A stretch of DNA of 64,000 nt, from contig NC_081413.1 in the NCBI RefSeq assembly GCF_030272615.1, positions 722,513,649-722,577,648 on the forward strand, given 5' to 3'. This DNA comes from Cryptomeria japonica. Lineage: Eukaryota > Streptophyta > Pinopsida > Cupressales > Cupressaceae. The stretch's first letter is position 1. The number at the start of each line of letters is the position of its first letter. Below the pieces are notes generated by a model. That model saw nothing but the letters and a program-made list of their open reading frames with translations. It was not told the DNA's origin and did no database searches. Both the position numbers and the translations under genes were made by a program. Positions 34,104-45,550 of this stretch are shown here, one piece after another.

Positions 34104-35287
34104 AGGGGGGTTTGGTTTTTTGGTCATATCTTGGGCATACGGAGTCTTTTTTTTAAAAAACGAATAGGCATCGGAAAGCTGGTTCCAAGCCGGACCTCTT
34201 CATGTTGGTAATTTTTTTCAATTTTGTTGTTTGACTGTGTTTTTTTCCAGTCAAAGTGAGGTCTCTTTTTTGCACTCCAGGGGATGTAGAATGAGCATCT
34301 GAACTTTGTTTTTCATAAAATTTATATTTTTGGAAAGTGTGTGCTATGTACTTTCCAACCATATGAGTTTTATTTCCAGATTATTCTCCATGCATATTTT
34401 ATTCAGTTTTTTTCTTTTCAGCACTCTGGTGGATATCTTGGTTGTTTCAGGTCCTGGGATCTCTTTTCTGGGTAGGATGTCTCTATTTTGGTTCTCGTTT
34501 CTATTTTTAGTCTTCTTATAATTGTAGCGTGTATTTATGCAAATGCACTGAGATAAAGTGCCATCATGCATTGTTTACTTGGAATCTTGCACTTCTTGTG
34601 CCTTGTTGTACATGCACTACTTATAAAGTGCCATGAGGGGGTTGATGTTTTCCTATTGTTTGCCATCTTCCTTTGTCCAGTGAGTGTTCCTTCCATGACA
34701 TTCACCTCATGATGTGTGTCAAGTGAGTGTTCCTTCCATGACACCATGTACTTGTCTCAGTACCTTTGATGTTCCTGGTTCTTCGTCATGCAGTTCTTCT
34801 TGGCTGTCATTTTCAGTGTTCTTGTCCCTCTCTGTCTTCAACATTATGGGGAGGTTTGTCCTGTTAGTTCTAATGCTTCCGTGGTTCAATTGATCAACTC
34901 TTCAGGCTTTAGTGTTTTCGTGCCATCTGTATCTTTCAATTTCAGTTGTTTGCCTTGTTTGCCTTCTGATTCGAGTAGTGCCATTTGAGGGGACTCATAC
35001 AGATTACAGTCTTCTCTACCTGGTCATGTTCTCTTTCAGTGGAGGTTCTTCAGATCAACAGTTATTCTTCGACAGTGTTTGGAGGTTCTTCATGCTTCAG
35101 TGGTGTTCTTTTCCATCTCTTTTTGGAGTAGAGTTTTGTTCCCACGTGGTTTTCTCTATTTCTCTAGTTCATAGAGATTTCATTGTATTTGGGTACCTGA
35201 TCAGGCCTTGTTGTCGGGACCCATCTTTCTTGCTTTCAGTAGTTGTTGTAGGTTTTAGCTTCTCCCTAAGTCTAGCTTAAGGGGGGG

Positions 35288-35665
35288 TGTTAGAGTATTC
35301 ATGTATTTACTTGATTAATTAAACAATATTTGTTTAATTATTTAAGTTCCCTTTATCTCTTTTACACTTAAGCTAACTTTAGGTGCATAATAATTAATTC
35401 TTTTATTAATTATTATGTGCAAACCTAGGTTTTCCCTTTTAGGGTTTCTTGACCTATTAAAGGTTAAGTTCTTTCTTTTCTTTGTAACAAGAAGAAGGTT
35501 TTTTACATTACACATTTTGTGAATATTGAGCTCTCTCTTTTTGAGCATATTTTATGTGTATTTCTTTCTTCTATGATTTGCTTCCTTGCTTCTCCTTGTA
35601 ACAGGTTTTTCAGCTTGCAGAGATCATTTGGGCTCCTGTGGTGTTGTATTTTCTCAACTCCAACA
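35288..35665 (+). repeat. 3' LTR of the 2.1-kb element
   Basis: TGTTAGAG to CCAACA, preceded by the polypurine tract at 35279-35287 and followed by the target duplication CTGAT. Confidence 0.8.
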
Positions 35666-35697
35666 CTGATATCTCATGTTAATTTTGCTTCTTTTAG

Positions 35698-35766
35698 GGT
35701 ACCCCAAGTGTGTCTAGGATACCTCTTTGGCGAAAGAAATCCTTGAGGACACCTAAATGTCAAAAG
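35698..35766 (+). pseudogene. Small exon (23 codons)
   Basis: Acceptor CTTTTAG, donor AAAAG|GTAATT, phase 0, basic composition: GTPSVSRIPLWRKKSLRTPK. The gag-only LTR element inserted 17 bp into the following intron. Confidence 0.55.
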
Positions 35767-35783
35767 GTAATTGAACACATTTT

Positions 35784-37005
35784 TGTAGCGTCCTAAAATT
35801 GTGACACTTGCAATTTCGACTGCATTTGGGTCTTCACGATGGCGACGCAACACTGAACCTGAATGGAGACCCCGAAACTTGTTCATGACATCAAAAACTA
35901 CATTTTTCAGCACCCTGGCCTGATCCTCCTTGCACCCTGTTGTCCCTGGAGGTGGGACCATGGCGCCCAGTGCCCTAGTCCCCCAGGACCATGGCGCCCA
36001 GCACCCTGGTCCCTGGCCCTATTTTTTAGGGCCCGGTCTCTTTTGGGCTTCGAGTCTTTTAGTTTGCAAATTGGAAAATAATGTTTCCTAGTCGGCCTAA
36101 GGTCGGAAAAATCAGTCTTTTAACCCTAATTGACAAGTATATAAACTACATTTCCTCTCCCATTTTGGTAGATGAAAAAAAAGGCGGAAACGATATTCAA
36201 ACATTCAAGCATTCAAGCATTCAAGCATTCCTTCAAGCAATTGATCATTCTAAGTCTCCATTCAAGGCTAAGTGTTGCATTCAAGACAAGGATTCAACCA
36301 TTGAAGAGGAGATCACATACAACATACAACATACAACAACATTTACACCTTCGCATGTAAGAATACAAACATTCTTACAACAAGGTATCAGTACTTGTTT
36401 ACATTACAATCATTTACATTTACAGCATTCTCATTTCTTGATTAATTCCAAAACCAGAGTTTGACCTAAAGGCAAACCCCTAATCCCTAACCCCCCAATC
36501 GTCCTCTCTTTTCTGTGTGTAGGTTGCAGGTACACAGCTGAAATTGAAGATCTGGAATCCTTGTGCAGAGACGAACAGATCCCCCTTCGTTTCGCGGATT
36601 TTTCGGAGGACCGTGTGCACGTCGGGCGCCATCGTCCCATCAACTTTCACTCAAATTTGGAGGACAACGTCATCTCAACATTTTACTACTAATTCCAGGT
36701 CGGCAACTTCATCCTATATTCCTATCTCTATTTATAAGCGAATCTTTCTTACTTTACATGGATTCCTAGCTCAATCCTTCTATCTACATTCTTTACAAAA
36801 GAGGGTAGCCTTGCTGTCTTAACCCTTGAAACTCATTTAGAATCCAATCTTGCATTGTGTGGGATTGGATCTTGTGGGTTTCAACCCCTCTTTTGAATGT
36901 AAAGTCTCCCCTAAGGTTGAAAACCGTCAACCCTAGTGACTCTCCCTTCTCTCTCCTTGGAGTCGGGGTGGGAAGAACACCTAGGGTTCGATTTTCCGCT
37001 TTACA
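35784..37005 (+). repeat. 5' LTR of the gag-only element
   Basis: Starts TGTAGCGTCC, ends CCGCTTTACA. It has a TATA box TATATAAA at 36138-36145 and a short array of ATTCAAGC repeats near 36200-36235 that is longer than in the 3' LTR. Same family as the solo LTR at 18099-19285. Confidence 0.92.
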
Positions 37006-37008
37006 TTT

Positions 37009-37027
37009 TGGTGAACCCGACGTGAAC
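37009..37027 (+). other. Candidate primer binding site of the gag-only element
   Basis: TGGTGAACCCGACGTGAAC begins 3 nt after the 5' LTR. The position is right, but I could not assign the tRNA with confidence. The next ~1.16 kb to 38188 is an AT-rich leader in which the phrase GAGGACYGTGTGCACCCC occurs twice (near 37408 and 38030), echoing a similar phrase in the LTR. Confidence 0.55.
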
Positions 37028-38188
37028 ATCCTAATTCTAATTATTCATGGTTAGATCTGAAAAATTTGCTTCCTTAATTACATTTCCATGTTTGATCTTT
37101 TGCAAATTTTAGAGGTTAATTGTATGAAAACCCTAAATTTTCTTTTTATTAATTGAGTTTGTGAAATGTTTAATGGTTAATGCTTGTTTCAGATCTACCC
37201 TTCTATTACAAATTGTCAATTAATATTTGTGCTTTAATTATGAAAATTAAGTGGTTAAGTGTCAAAACCCTAATTTTTAAAACCCTCTTGATTCAACCTT
37301 TGACCGATAATTTCACTGATCAAAACATCTCCAAATCAGCTGTAACTTTGGATTCCGCAACAAAATCATAATATCTTTCATCCCTGAAAATTTGGAAAAA
37401 AGTTGCGAGGACTGTGTGCACCCCAAGCGCCATCATCCCCGACATTTTTTTCGAAATTTCAGGAGTTAGATCTTACTGTATTTTTCTGCTAAAATCCAGA
37501 ATTTTGGCTAATTTTATCAATTACAACACTTTCAAAATTAAGGTCAAAGTTGGTCTAGTGATTGTTTGGATTAAGGTTTCTAATCATTCAAAAATTGTTG
37601 AAACTGAAATTTTGTGTCAAAATTGTGTTTCTTACTGTCCTAAATCTGAAAAGTGTGTTGGTGTTCATTCAAAATTTCAGTGCTTTATTCAAATTTTTGC
37701 AATTTGTGACTTTTGAAATTAAATGTTTAATTACAACAACTTTGATTTCCACTTTCAAAATTGAATTCTGCATGAAATTGAGTCAACTTTTAAAATTCAA
37801 AGCTTGCATTGCTCTTAGTATTCCCTCTAAAATCATAAAATCCAAAATTTCAGTTTCCCTCTCTTTTTCAAAATTCAAATTTTGCATTTTTCAAAAATCT
37901 GGGTAGGGTTCAATTTTGAGATTGCAACTTTAATTTGGCCTATCTACAGATAGTAAAATCACTCAATTTTTTCAGATTAGCTTTAAAATCATCATAACTT
38001 TCATCCTTGAAAATTTCAAAAAAATTTGCGAGGACCGTGTGCACCCCGAGCGCCACGGTCCCTGACTTTTTTTTCAAAATTTCAGGAGATTGTCGTGATT
38101 GCATTTAACAGCTTAAATCTAGGAGATTGGCTGATTTTATTGAAATTTGCTACCTCTAAATTCAAAATCTTCTCTCCCTCTCTAGTGC

Positions 38189-41100
38189 ATGATTTTTACA
38201 ACAATAAGCCCTACTTACACTATTCCCGTTAGACGAAGCCTTAGAATTAAGTCTTTCCAAGGTTTAATTACCGAGGAGATGGAACCTAATTTGAATGGCC
38301 TTTTTAATGAGGACACGGGTAATTCCTCTAATCCTCCTAATGATGAAGAAGCTCTCCATGAGGTTTCTGTAGAACAACTTTCGAAATTGGATAACCAATT
38401 TGATGATTTTCAGCAATGGATGTCTCAAGAGTATCCTGATAGTCAAGCTCTTTCATTAATTGAGGGTCTAAAACGTATGGTTCAAAGTGATAAGAATGGA
38501 ATTGATATTTTGCATGGTATTGCACACATTGTGGATTCGAATGTGATGCCTATGAAGAGTTGTGCCGAAACTTTAGGTTATACACAACCTCCCACTCAAG
38601 TCAATCATTCTATTCCGTTGACAACTTCTATTGCTAGCATACCTACCTTTACATCAAACATAATGGCTACTTCTATACAAGACATTCCCCCTATGATCAC
38701 TAGTCATGGGGGCAATCCTTCCTCTTCAATTAACCCTCTTCCTTCATTTAATCCGACTTCTTCATTCATTTCTTCAATGAGTGCTCCTATTACATCTCCA
38801 CAAATAAACATGATGCAAGGGGGCAATTCATTTAACCATTCCATTCCTCCTTGTAGTGTTCCTCCTTTCCAATCATCTCCTATGACTAACTATCATAGTG
38901 TCCCGCCACATTACTCTCAATCAATACCTTCTTTCAATAACATATTACCTCCATCTCAATCTAACACATCTAATATGAACTCTTCGACTGAAGCGACCAT
39001 TAACAATCTTGCACAAACTGTCTCTTCTTTACAGCAACAAATTGCCTCTATGAATCAATCTAAGTTTAGTGTGCCCACATTTGATGTTGCGAGCCCACTT
39101 TCTCTTGACATTGTTCGAGCTATTCCTCCTAAACATGTTGAAATCCCGCATTTGGAGCTTTATAATGGTAAAGGTGATCCTCTAACACATGTTAAGACTT
39201 TTCAAACAATATGTACCGATTTTGCTTATGACCAAAGGTTGCTTGCAAAACTATTTACTAGGACATTAAGAGATAAAGCCCTACAATGGTATTGCTCATT
39301 GCCTTCTTATTCTATTACTTCTTTCGAACAACTTGCAAATGCTTTCATTCAACAATTTCAAAACAATATAAGTCCTAAAGTTACTTTGATTGATTTAATG
39401 CATTGTAAACAAGGTGTTAAAGAAAAAGTGACTGATTTCATTGGTAGATATAAGCATTTGTATGCTCAAATTTCTTTTCCAGTGCCTGACAATGATATTC
39501 AAAGAATCTTTATTTCAAATTTACAAAAAGATATTCGAGACAAACTTCTATTTTCTGAGTTTACTTCTTTCCAACAGTTGTGTGCAACTCTTCACAATTA
39601 TCAACTGACTGTGAGTCAAATGGAACAAGCAAATCCTATGGCTCCGAGTGATAAGGGTGATAGTAGTCAACAACCATTTGGGAAGTTTAAACCGAACAGA
39701 GAGTCCGTTAAATTCAATGAAAACATCATCAACAACAATGTGAATGCAGCATCAGGTGTGCCTCCTATTTCTAAGTTTTTCAAGAAAGAAAGAAAGTTTA
39801 CTCCTTTGAATGAATCATTGCATAGTATTATGAATAAGTTATTGGAACAAAATGTGCTTACTCTTCCTCCTATAAGGCAAATAGATCCCGCAAAGATTAA
39901 TTCACCCTATTTTGATAACAAATCTTTTTGTCAATTTCATCGTCAACCTGGGCATGATACTGAAAAATGTTTTGCTTTAAAGGGTAAAATTCAAGATTTG
40001 ATTGATAATAATACTATCTCTGTTTCTGGAGTGAATGATAAAGGCAACACATCTGTAGCTCCTCCTAACCAAAATCTTAAGATTTTTACTGATCCATTAC
40101 CTTCTCATACCTCTAATGTGATTGAGACTAATGATTCCTCTTTCTCATCTGATGGTCTTGTGTCTATGACTCCGAATGTGATTAACTTTGTAGAGCAGCA
40201 AGAAAACCCTAAAGAACCTTCCATCACATTTGATTCTAGTGAAACTATTAGAGCACCTGATGGTCCTTTATATATAGTTGCAAAAGTCAAGAATACACCT
40301 TGCCGTGGAGTGCTTATTGATCCTTCTGCCATGGTTAATGTTATTACTGAGGAATTTCTTTTTACTTTGCAATTAAATCAAGTGATCTATGACAAAACAA
40401 ATGTGATTGTGAAATTATTTGATGCATTTTCTTCTCTTGCAATTGGTTCTATTACATTACCTATTGAGGTCCATAACGAATCCCTTGATGTGAACTTTGC
40501 TATTATTCCTTCATCTGAACAATTTCGTGTGAAGCTAGGCTATCCTTGGCTATCTTCCATGAAAGCTATTGCTTCTCCTATTCATAAATGTTTGAAATTT
40601 CCGCATAATGGTGAAGTTGTTACTGTCAATCATAGTCTCTTTAAACTAGCTAAAAGAACTTCTAGCATTCCTATTGATTATTTTTGGCCTAAACAATTCC
40701 AATCTCTTCCTCCGCGAAGTGATCATCTTTTCAAATCTTATCAAAAGTGGAAAACAGATATGATCCTATCTCTAAGTGAACCTAGAACACCCAAACTTGA
40801 TATTCCTATCGTTCTTGAGAAGGAAGTTCTTCCTTTGAAAGATAAAACTAATGTCTTTCCTCAAGAAGATTCCCAACCCATTCCTATGGATGTGACTATG
40901 TCTATGTCTAAAAGTAGACCTATACCTCCTCGTCATGATGGACTTGGTCTCCTTCCTAAGCCAAATATTCCTCCTTTATACGGAGCAGTTCCTCCTCCTT
41001 CCTCTTACAAAGAGAAGAGACCTTCTTCTTCTCCTATTATTCAACCTAAGAGACCACAACCTAAACACCCAAGTGATAAGGATGAGAACATTCCTCCTCC

Positions 41101-41608
41101 TCAATCTTCTCAACTTCCTACTAAGACTAGATGAAATCGTTCTGCACGTGAACGCCGATGAAAGCGTCGTCTTAGAGCTCAAGCAGCTGCTTCTCAAACT
41201 TTGCAATCCCCAAAAACACCTTCAACAAGCATTATTCCATCTTCTCCAAAATCTCCTAAACAGAAGATGCATGATGGTCTTGATCCTGTGCGAGTTAAAG
41301 ATCCTATTTTTATAAATCTTGATGATGATATAGATGAAAATGTTATTCATGATGAAAATGTTACTTCTCTTGCTTCTGATAGTGAATATGAATATGTTGA
41401 TGTTGATAACCATTTATCTAACGAATTTTCTAAAGCACTTATCCTAGCTCCTGGACAAGAACAACGTGGCTTGGAACATGAACATAGCCCTTGTTTGGAT
41501 CTTGTGATAGCTCCATCTACTATGTTGGATGTTCCTCCTCTAGCGTGTTCCCTGCCTTCCCGAAATATTGATCAGCAAGATCGGGGGGTAGATGACGTGC
41601 TAGACTAG
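38189..41608 (+). pseudogene. Giant gag-protease-like ORF of the gag-only element
   Basis: A 981-codon open frame (38189-41134) that continues in the same frame to 41608 after two TGA codons (41132-41134 and 41159-41161), 1139 codons in all. Both TGAs sit where CGA (Arg) would fit a basic stretch, consistent with methyl-C deamination. Domains: retrotransposon gag at residues ~316-450 (VEIPHLELYNGKGDPLTHVK, ALQWYCSLPSYSITSFEQLA), a zinc-knuckle-like FCQFHRQPGHDTEKC at ~580, and a protease-like segment RGVLIDPSAMVNVITEE at ~706 whose triad is Asp-Pro-Ser. A Pro/Ser-rich tail follows. The annotated start may be early: MEPNLNGLF at codon 31 also fits. No pol follows. Confidence 0.85.
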
Positions 41609-42352
41609 TTTCATTAGCATAGCAGACTCTCTCCTCCTCTATTTTGTTACTTCTTCTATGTGTTATTCTCATTCTTCTATTTGTTGTCCTTAGTGTTGTC
41701 TACTTGAGGACGATGCAAAGCATTGAGATCTCTTTTGGTCTCTCTCATGTTGACTCAAAAGACACCTGTGTTCCCTTCTTCTAGGTGACCTTCCTTGATT
41801 GGGGAATGAAGAACAATTATGCATACATACATATGATATACATGAATTATCATACAACATACTGACCCCGAGGAAAGCGAAGTCACCTTGTGCTTTGTGT
41901 TTTGTGTCTATTATCCTTGGGTTTATCTCACACTTGGGGGCTAAATCTTTGTGATAACGTGCTCCTTTTCCTTCTCATTTCCTATGTGTATCACTACCTT
42001 AAAGCAATCACCCCCATTGAGGCATGTGCGTTCGCTTTAATGTAGGGGGGCATACACCCTGTCTATCCCTTCAGGATACTTGAAAATTTCTTGGCGAACT
42101 TAGCTTTGCCTTGAAAATTTTTGGTATTTCTCTTGCATGACTCATAGTGAGGGAACCTTACTACTGACAGTCATGGTTCTCCCTCGTGATCTTCCCTTTT
42201 ACTTTGTCAATCGAAGTCGTAAGATCCTTAGTCCACTGGGGGCTTGGTGTGTCTTACCTCCTTGATGTGGTGAAAGTTTTTCAATATTGTTTCCTTGTAC
42301 TTTACCGAAAGTATGGGCGTACGCTTATACTCTCGCTAAAGTGGGGGATAAA
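41609..42352 (+). other. 3' non-coding region and polypurine tract of the gag-only element
   Basis: No coding sequence is recognised. The polypurine tract AAAGTGGGGGATAAA (42338-42352) directly precedes the 3' LTR. A similar G-rich string (TGTAGGGGGGCATAC) occurs near 42042, a possible second tract or decayed copy. Confidence 0.7.
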
Positions 42353-43535
42353 TGTAGCGTCCTAAAATTGTGACACTTGCAATTTTGACTGCATTTGGGT
42401 CTTCACGATGGTGATGCAACACTGAACCTGAATGGAGACCCTGAAACTTGTTCATGACATCAAAAACTGCATTTTTCAGCACCCTGGCCTGATCCTCCTT
42501 GCACCCTGTTGTCCCTGGAGGTGGGACCATGGCGCCCAGTGCCCTGGTCCCCTAGGACCATGGCGCCCAGCGCCCTGGTCCCTGGCCCTATTTTTGGGCC
42601 CAGTCTCTTTTGGGCTTCGGGTCTTTTAGTTTGCAAATTGGAAAATAATGTTTCCTAGTCGGCCCAAGGTCAGAAAAATTAGCTTTTAACCCTAATTGAC
42701 AAGTATATAAACTACATTTCCTCTCCCATTTTGGTAGATGAAAAAAAAGGCGGAAATGATATTCAAGCATTCAAGCATTCCTTCAAGCAATTGATCATTC
42801 TAAGTCTCCATTCAAGGCTAAGTGTTGCATTCAAGACAAGGATTCAACCATTGAAGAGGAGATCACATACAACAACATTTACACCTTCGCATGTAAGAAT
42901 ACAAACATTCTTACAACAAGGTATCAGTACTTGTTTACATTACAATCATTTACATTTACAGCATTCTCATTTCTTGGTTAATTCCAAAACCGGGGTTTGA
43001 CCTCAGGGCAAACCCCTAATTCCTAACCCCCAAATCGTCTTCTCTTTTCTGTGTGTAGGTTGCAGGTACGTGGCTGAAATTGAAGATCTGGAATCCTTGT
43101 GCAGAGACGAACAGATCCCCCTTTGTTTCGCGGATTTTTTGGAGGACCGTGTGCACGCCGGGCGCCATCGTCCTATCAACTTTCGCTCAAAGTTGCAGGA
43201 TAGCACCGTCTCAACATTTTACTACTAATTCTAGGTCCGCAGCTTCATCCTATATTCCTATCTTTGTTTATAAGCAAATGTTTCTTACTTTACATGCATT
43301 CCTAGCTCAATCCTTCTATCTACATTCTTTACAAAAGAGGGTAGCCTTGTCTTAACCCTTGAAACTCATTTAGAATCCAATCTTGCATTGTGTGGGATTG
43401 GATCTTGTGGGTTTCAACCCCTCTTTTGAATGTAAAGTCTCCCCTAAGTGAAAACTGTCAACCCTAGTGACCCCCTTTCCCCTTGGAGTGGTGGGGGGAA
43501 CAACTTAGGGTTTGCTCGCGATTTTCCGCTTTACA
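42353..43535 (+). repeat. 3' LTR of the gag-only element
   Basis: TGTAGCGTCC to CTTTACA, collinear with 35784-37005; TATATAAA at 42704-42711. Followed by the target duplication ATTTT. Confidence 0.92.
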
Positions 43536-43784
43536 ATTTTTAATTGACACGATTGTTTGAAAAGATTGGAATTGTCTTAATTGGAACTTGTAGATTGATT
43601 ACTATTTTTTGTCTATTTTATATACATCTGCAATGGGCTTTATAGAATTGATGAATGCTCTCGATACACCAAAAGATTGAGAGAGGGAAGAGGTATGTAT
43701 CTCTACTTTTATTTTCTTGATTTGATGATTATATGCACATGTACATGTGAACTTTAGATAAATTATAATCTTATCATTTTTCAG

Positions 43785-44228
43785 TCATAGTTGCTTCATC
43801 AATGGTGAGCCCTCCTAGGTCAACAAGAGAAGCATCTCAGGCTCTGGTACCCTTTTGTTCTATATATTGTAGAATTTTAGTGTTTTTGATCTATATATGT
43901 TAGTACCTTGTATTAATTGTATTTAACCCGTAGTAGGCCCCTTCACGGTTTGGTCATAACATAGATCCTCTAAAGTACCAATTTAAAAGGACTCCTAATA
44001 CTGACAAGGCAAGGAGAGAAAAGACAGTTGATCCCAAATCAACACATGAGGTAATCTACAATTCAATTGCAAAGACATTATAGTTGAATGTATAGCTATG
44101 TTGACAATTGTGAACTATTTTTAACAAAAGGATTCTAACTTTGCTTTTGAATCATGGTTGTGTAGGCATCTACAGAGCCACATAGTGCATCAAAGAGGCT
44201 CAATTTTGATGATCCACCACAACTATAG
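43785..44228 (+). pseudogene. Last three exons of the split gene-like unit
   Basis: Exons 43785-43846 (acceptor TTTTTCAG, donor CTG|GTACCC), 43937-44050 (acceptor GTAGTAG, donor GAG|GTAATC) and 44166-44228 (acceptor TGTGTAG, stop TAG). Only one frame is open in each, and these frames join in phase: MVSPPRSTREASQAL, then APSRFGHNIDPLKYQFKRTP and KARREKTVDPKSTHE, then ASTEPHSASKRLNFDDPPQL. A preceding exon ending at 43692 (CSRYTKRLREGR) fits the 5' phase, but its own acceptor does not match the exon at 35766. The tail is basic and Ser/Pro-rich; family not recognised. Confidence 0.55.
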
Positions 44229-45550
44229 GATCATATAGTGTTAGTTGTGGTCATCTAAGGACCAATACATCTATATATTCTATATTTTTATTGTATATCA
44301 ATCTAGACATGGCATATGCCATATTTTTGTACAACTTTTATTGACTTGAAATATATGCCATTTTTGTATACATACACAATTATTGTGCATTTTGATACAT
44401 ATAAATGTTGATATTCGATCCAAATTGTTCATTGTGTGCATCCCTTTGTACTTTGAGACTTAAATATTTACAATTGAAATGTGATCCAATTATAGCATAT
44501 TGTGGATTTATCAAATTATAATCCAATAGAATTTATCAATTTTTACAAAGGTCTCTCCATATTGTTATGATTCATGATCAATACATGGAATTTGTTTGAC
44601 AATTTAATCATTGATGTGCATCCAAATCTTGAAAGATGTATACTATATTTGTGTATATTTACATAATGAAGACACATCAGTCATGAGGCACATAACTTAG
44701 ACATATGTTGAAAACATATCAAACATGAAGCGATCACATGAATACACTCAAGAAAAAAGTAACTCCTTCACATAGGAAGTATTCACATGAATGGATGAAG
44801 ACACAAAGCATAATCAAATTATCCACTCAATACATGCATTGTTAGATTCTTTCTTATTAACTTCAATGTCAATCTTTGTTAATGCAAGTGTCAAACTTTG
44901 TTACTACTTTGGTTTTAAGAAGAGGATTTTGAATGTGACCCAAGCGCTTAGAGACCAAATACAATTATGATCACATTTGATCCATGGTAATGATCACTGG
45001 ATGCTTTTGATTTATTTCCTTTATATCTCTCAATGCGAGTGGTGCAGGAGCACCCTCATGCTCACAATGGTCAAATTTGGGTTTTTGTCTTTTTTTTGTG
45101 TTGTTTCATCTAAATAAGATCATTTGGGACCATTAATGATCATTTTGAGTCATTTGTGAAAGTTTGAGGTCATTTGGATAAAAGATGTAAAAGTTGCTCA
45201 GTTTTTGTCAAAGTTGCTCAGTTGTTGTCAAAGTTGTCAAATTTTGGGTTTAGATAATGGAAAACACTTGTGTGTTCATAAATAGGCATCTTCAACATGA
45301 ACCAAAGGTTGAAAAACTTGTATTGAAGTTTTGAATAAAGTTGGAATCAATTTGGAGACTATTTATATGCGTTTTCTTTCAATATTGTTGCTCTTTCACA
45401 TTGTTTGGATTGTACGGATCAAATAAAGACCCAAGACTTATTGTAAATGTTAGATATGTGAATATAGATTCATTTGCACTCATTTTCATCAATTTTCATC
45501 CAATACTTTAGGAGATATTTAAATTTATTTAAAAACTTTGTGAATACTAT
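44229..45550. other. Non-coding; possible chromovirus-like LTR fragment from 45040
   Basis: AT-rich and without supported genes. At 45040 the plus strand reads TGGTGCAGGAGCACCC, the LTR start seen in the chromovirus at 24243-32126. Downstream there are AAAGTTGCTCAGTT(G/T)TTGTC repeats and a CATAAATAGG promoter-like site near 45279. The other end and a target duplication were not found, so this may be a truncated or diverged solo LTR. Confidence 0.4.

Larger units (their letters stand above)
33538..35665 (+). mobile_element. 2.1-kb non-autonomous LTR element with a fold-back 5' end
   Basis: Bounded by the 5-bp duplication CTGAT (33533-33537 and 35666-35670). The 3' LTR (35288-35665, 378 bp) starts TGTTAGAG after the tract AAGGGGGGG and ends CTCAACTCCAACA. 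At the 5' end a full LTR is replaced by a 121-bp structure: an inverted copy of the LTR tail (33538-33621) followed by a direct copy of the tail (33622-33658). The terminal 22 bp on each side form a perfect inverted repeat. A degenerate tRNA-iMet-like primer site, TGCTATCAAA, follows. No gag or pol domain is present. Confidence 0.82.
35784..43535 (+). mobile_element. Gag-only (TR-GAG-like) LTR retrotransposon, 7.75 kb
   Basis: LTRs 35784-37005 and 42353-43535, flanked by ATTTT (35779-35783 and 43536-43540). A primer-site candidate and a polypurine tract are in place. The internal region codes only for a very long gag-protease-like protein; RT, RNase H and integrase are absent. This is the layout of non-autonomous gag-only elements that need pol from a partner. 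Zinc-knuckle and protease segments resemble those of the Tat element in this window, so a Tat-like partner is likely (inference). Confidence 0.92.
23914..44228 (+). pseudogene. Multi-exon gene-like unit of unknown function, split by four LTR elements
   Basis: When LTR elements and one copy of each target duplication are set aside, open stretches with GT-AG borders line up on the plus strand. Exon A is about 5731-5778 plus 23914-24019. Exon B starts 24162 and spans the chromovirus. Small exons follow at 33180-33254, 33362-33439, 35698-35766, 43785-43846, 43937-44050 and 44166-44228 (stop TAG). The introns between 33180 and 35766 and those between 43785 and 44228 are all phase 0. The larger exon B part (32132-33065) has stops and frameshifts, so the unit is probably a pseudogene. 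I do not recognise the protein. It contains a Cys-rich patch near 32890-33000 and ends in a basic, Ser/Pro-rich tail. Which exons belong together is inference. Confidence 0.55.

Noticed and set aside
34912-35280. 122-codon ORF rich in Phe, Ser and Leu
   Set aside because: T-rich non-coding sequence of the LTR element; composition mimics a membrane protein but no family feature is present.
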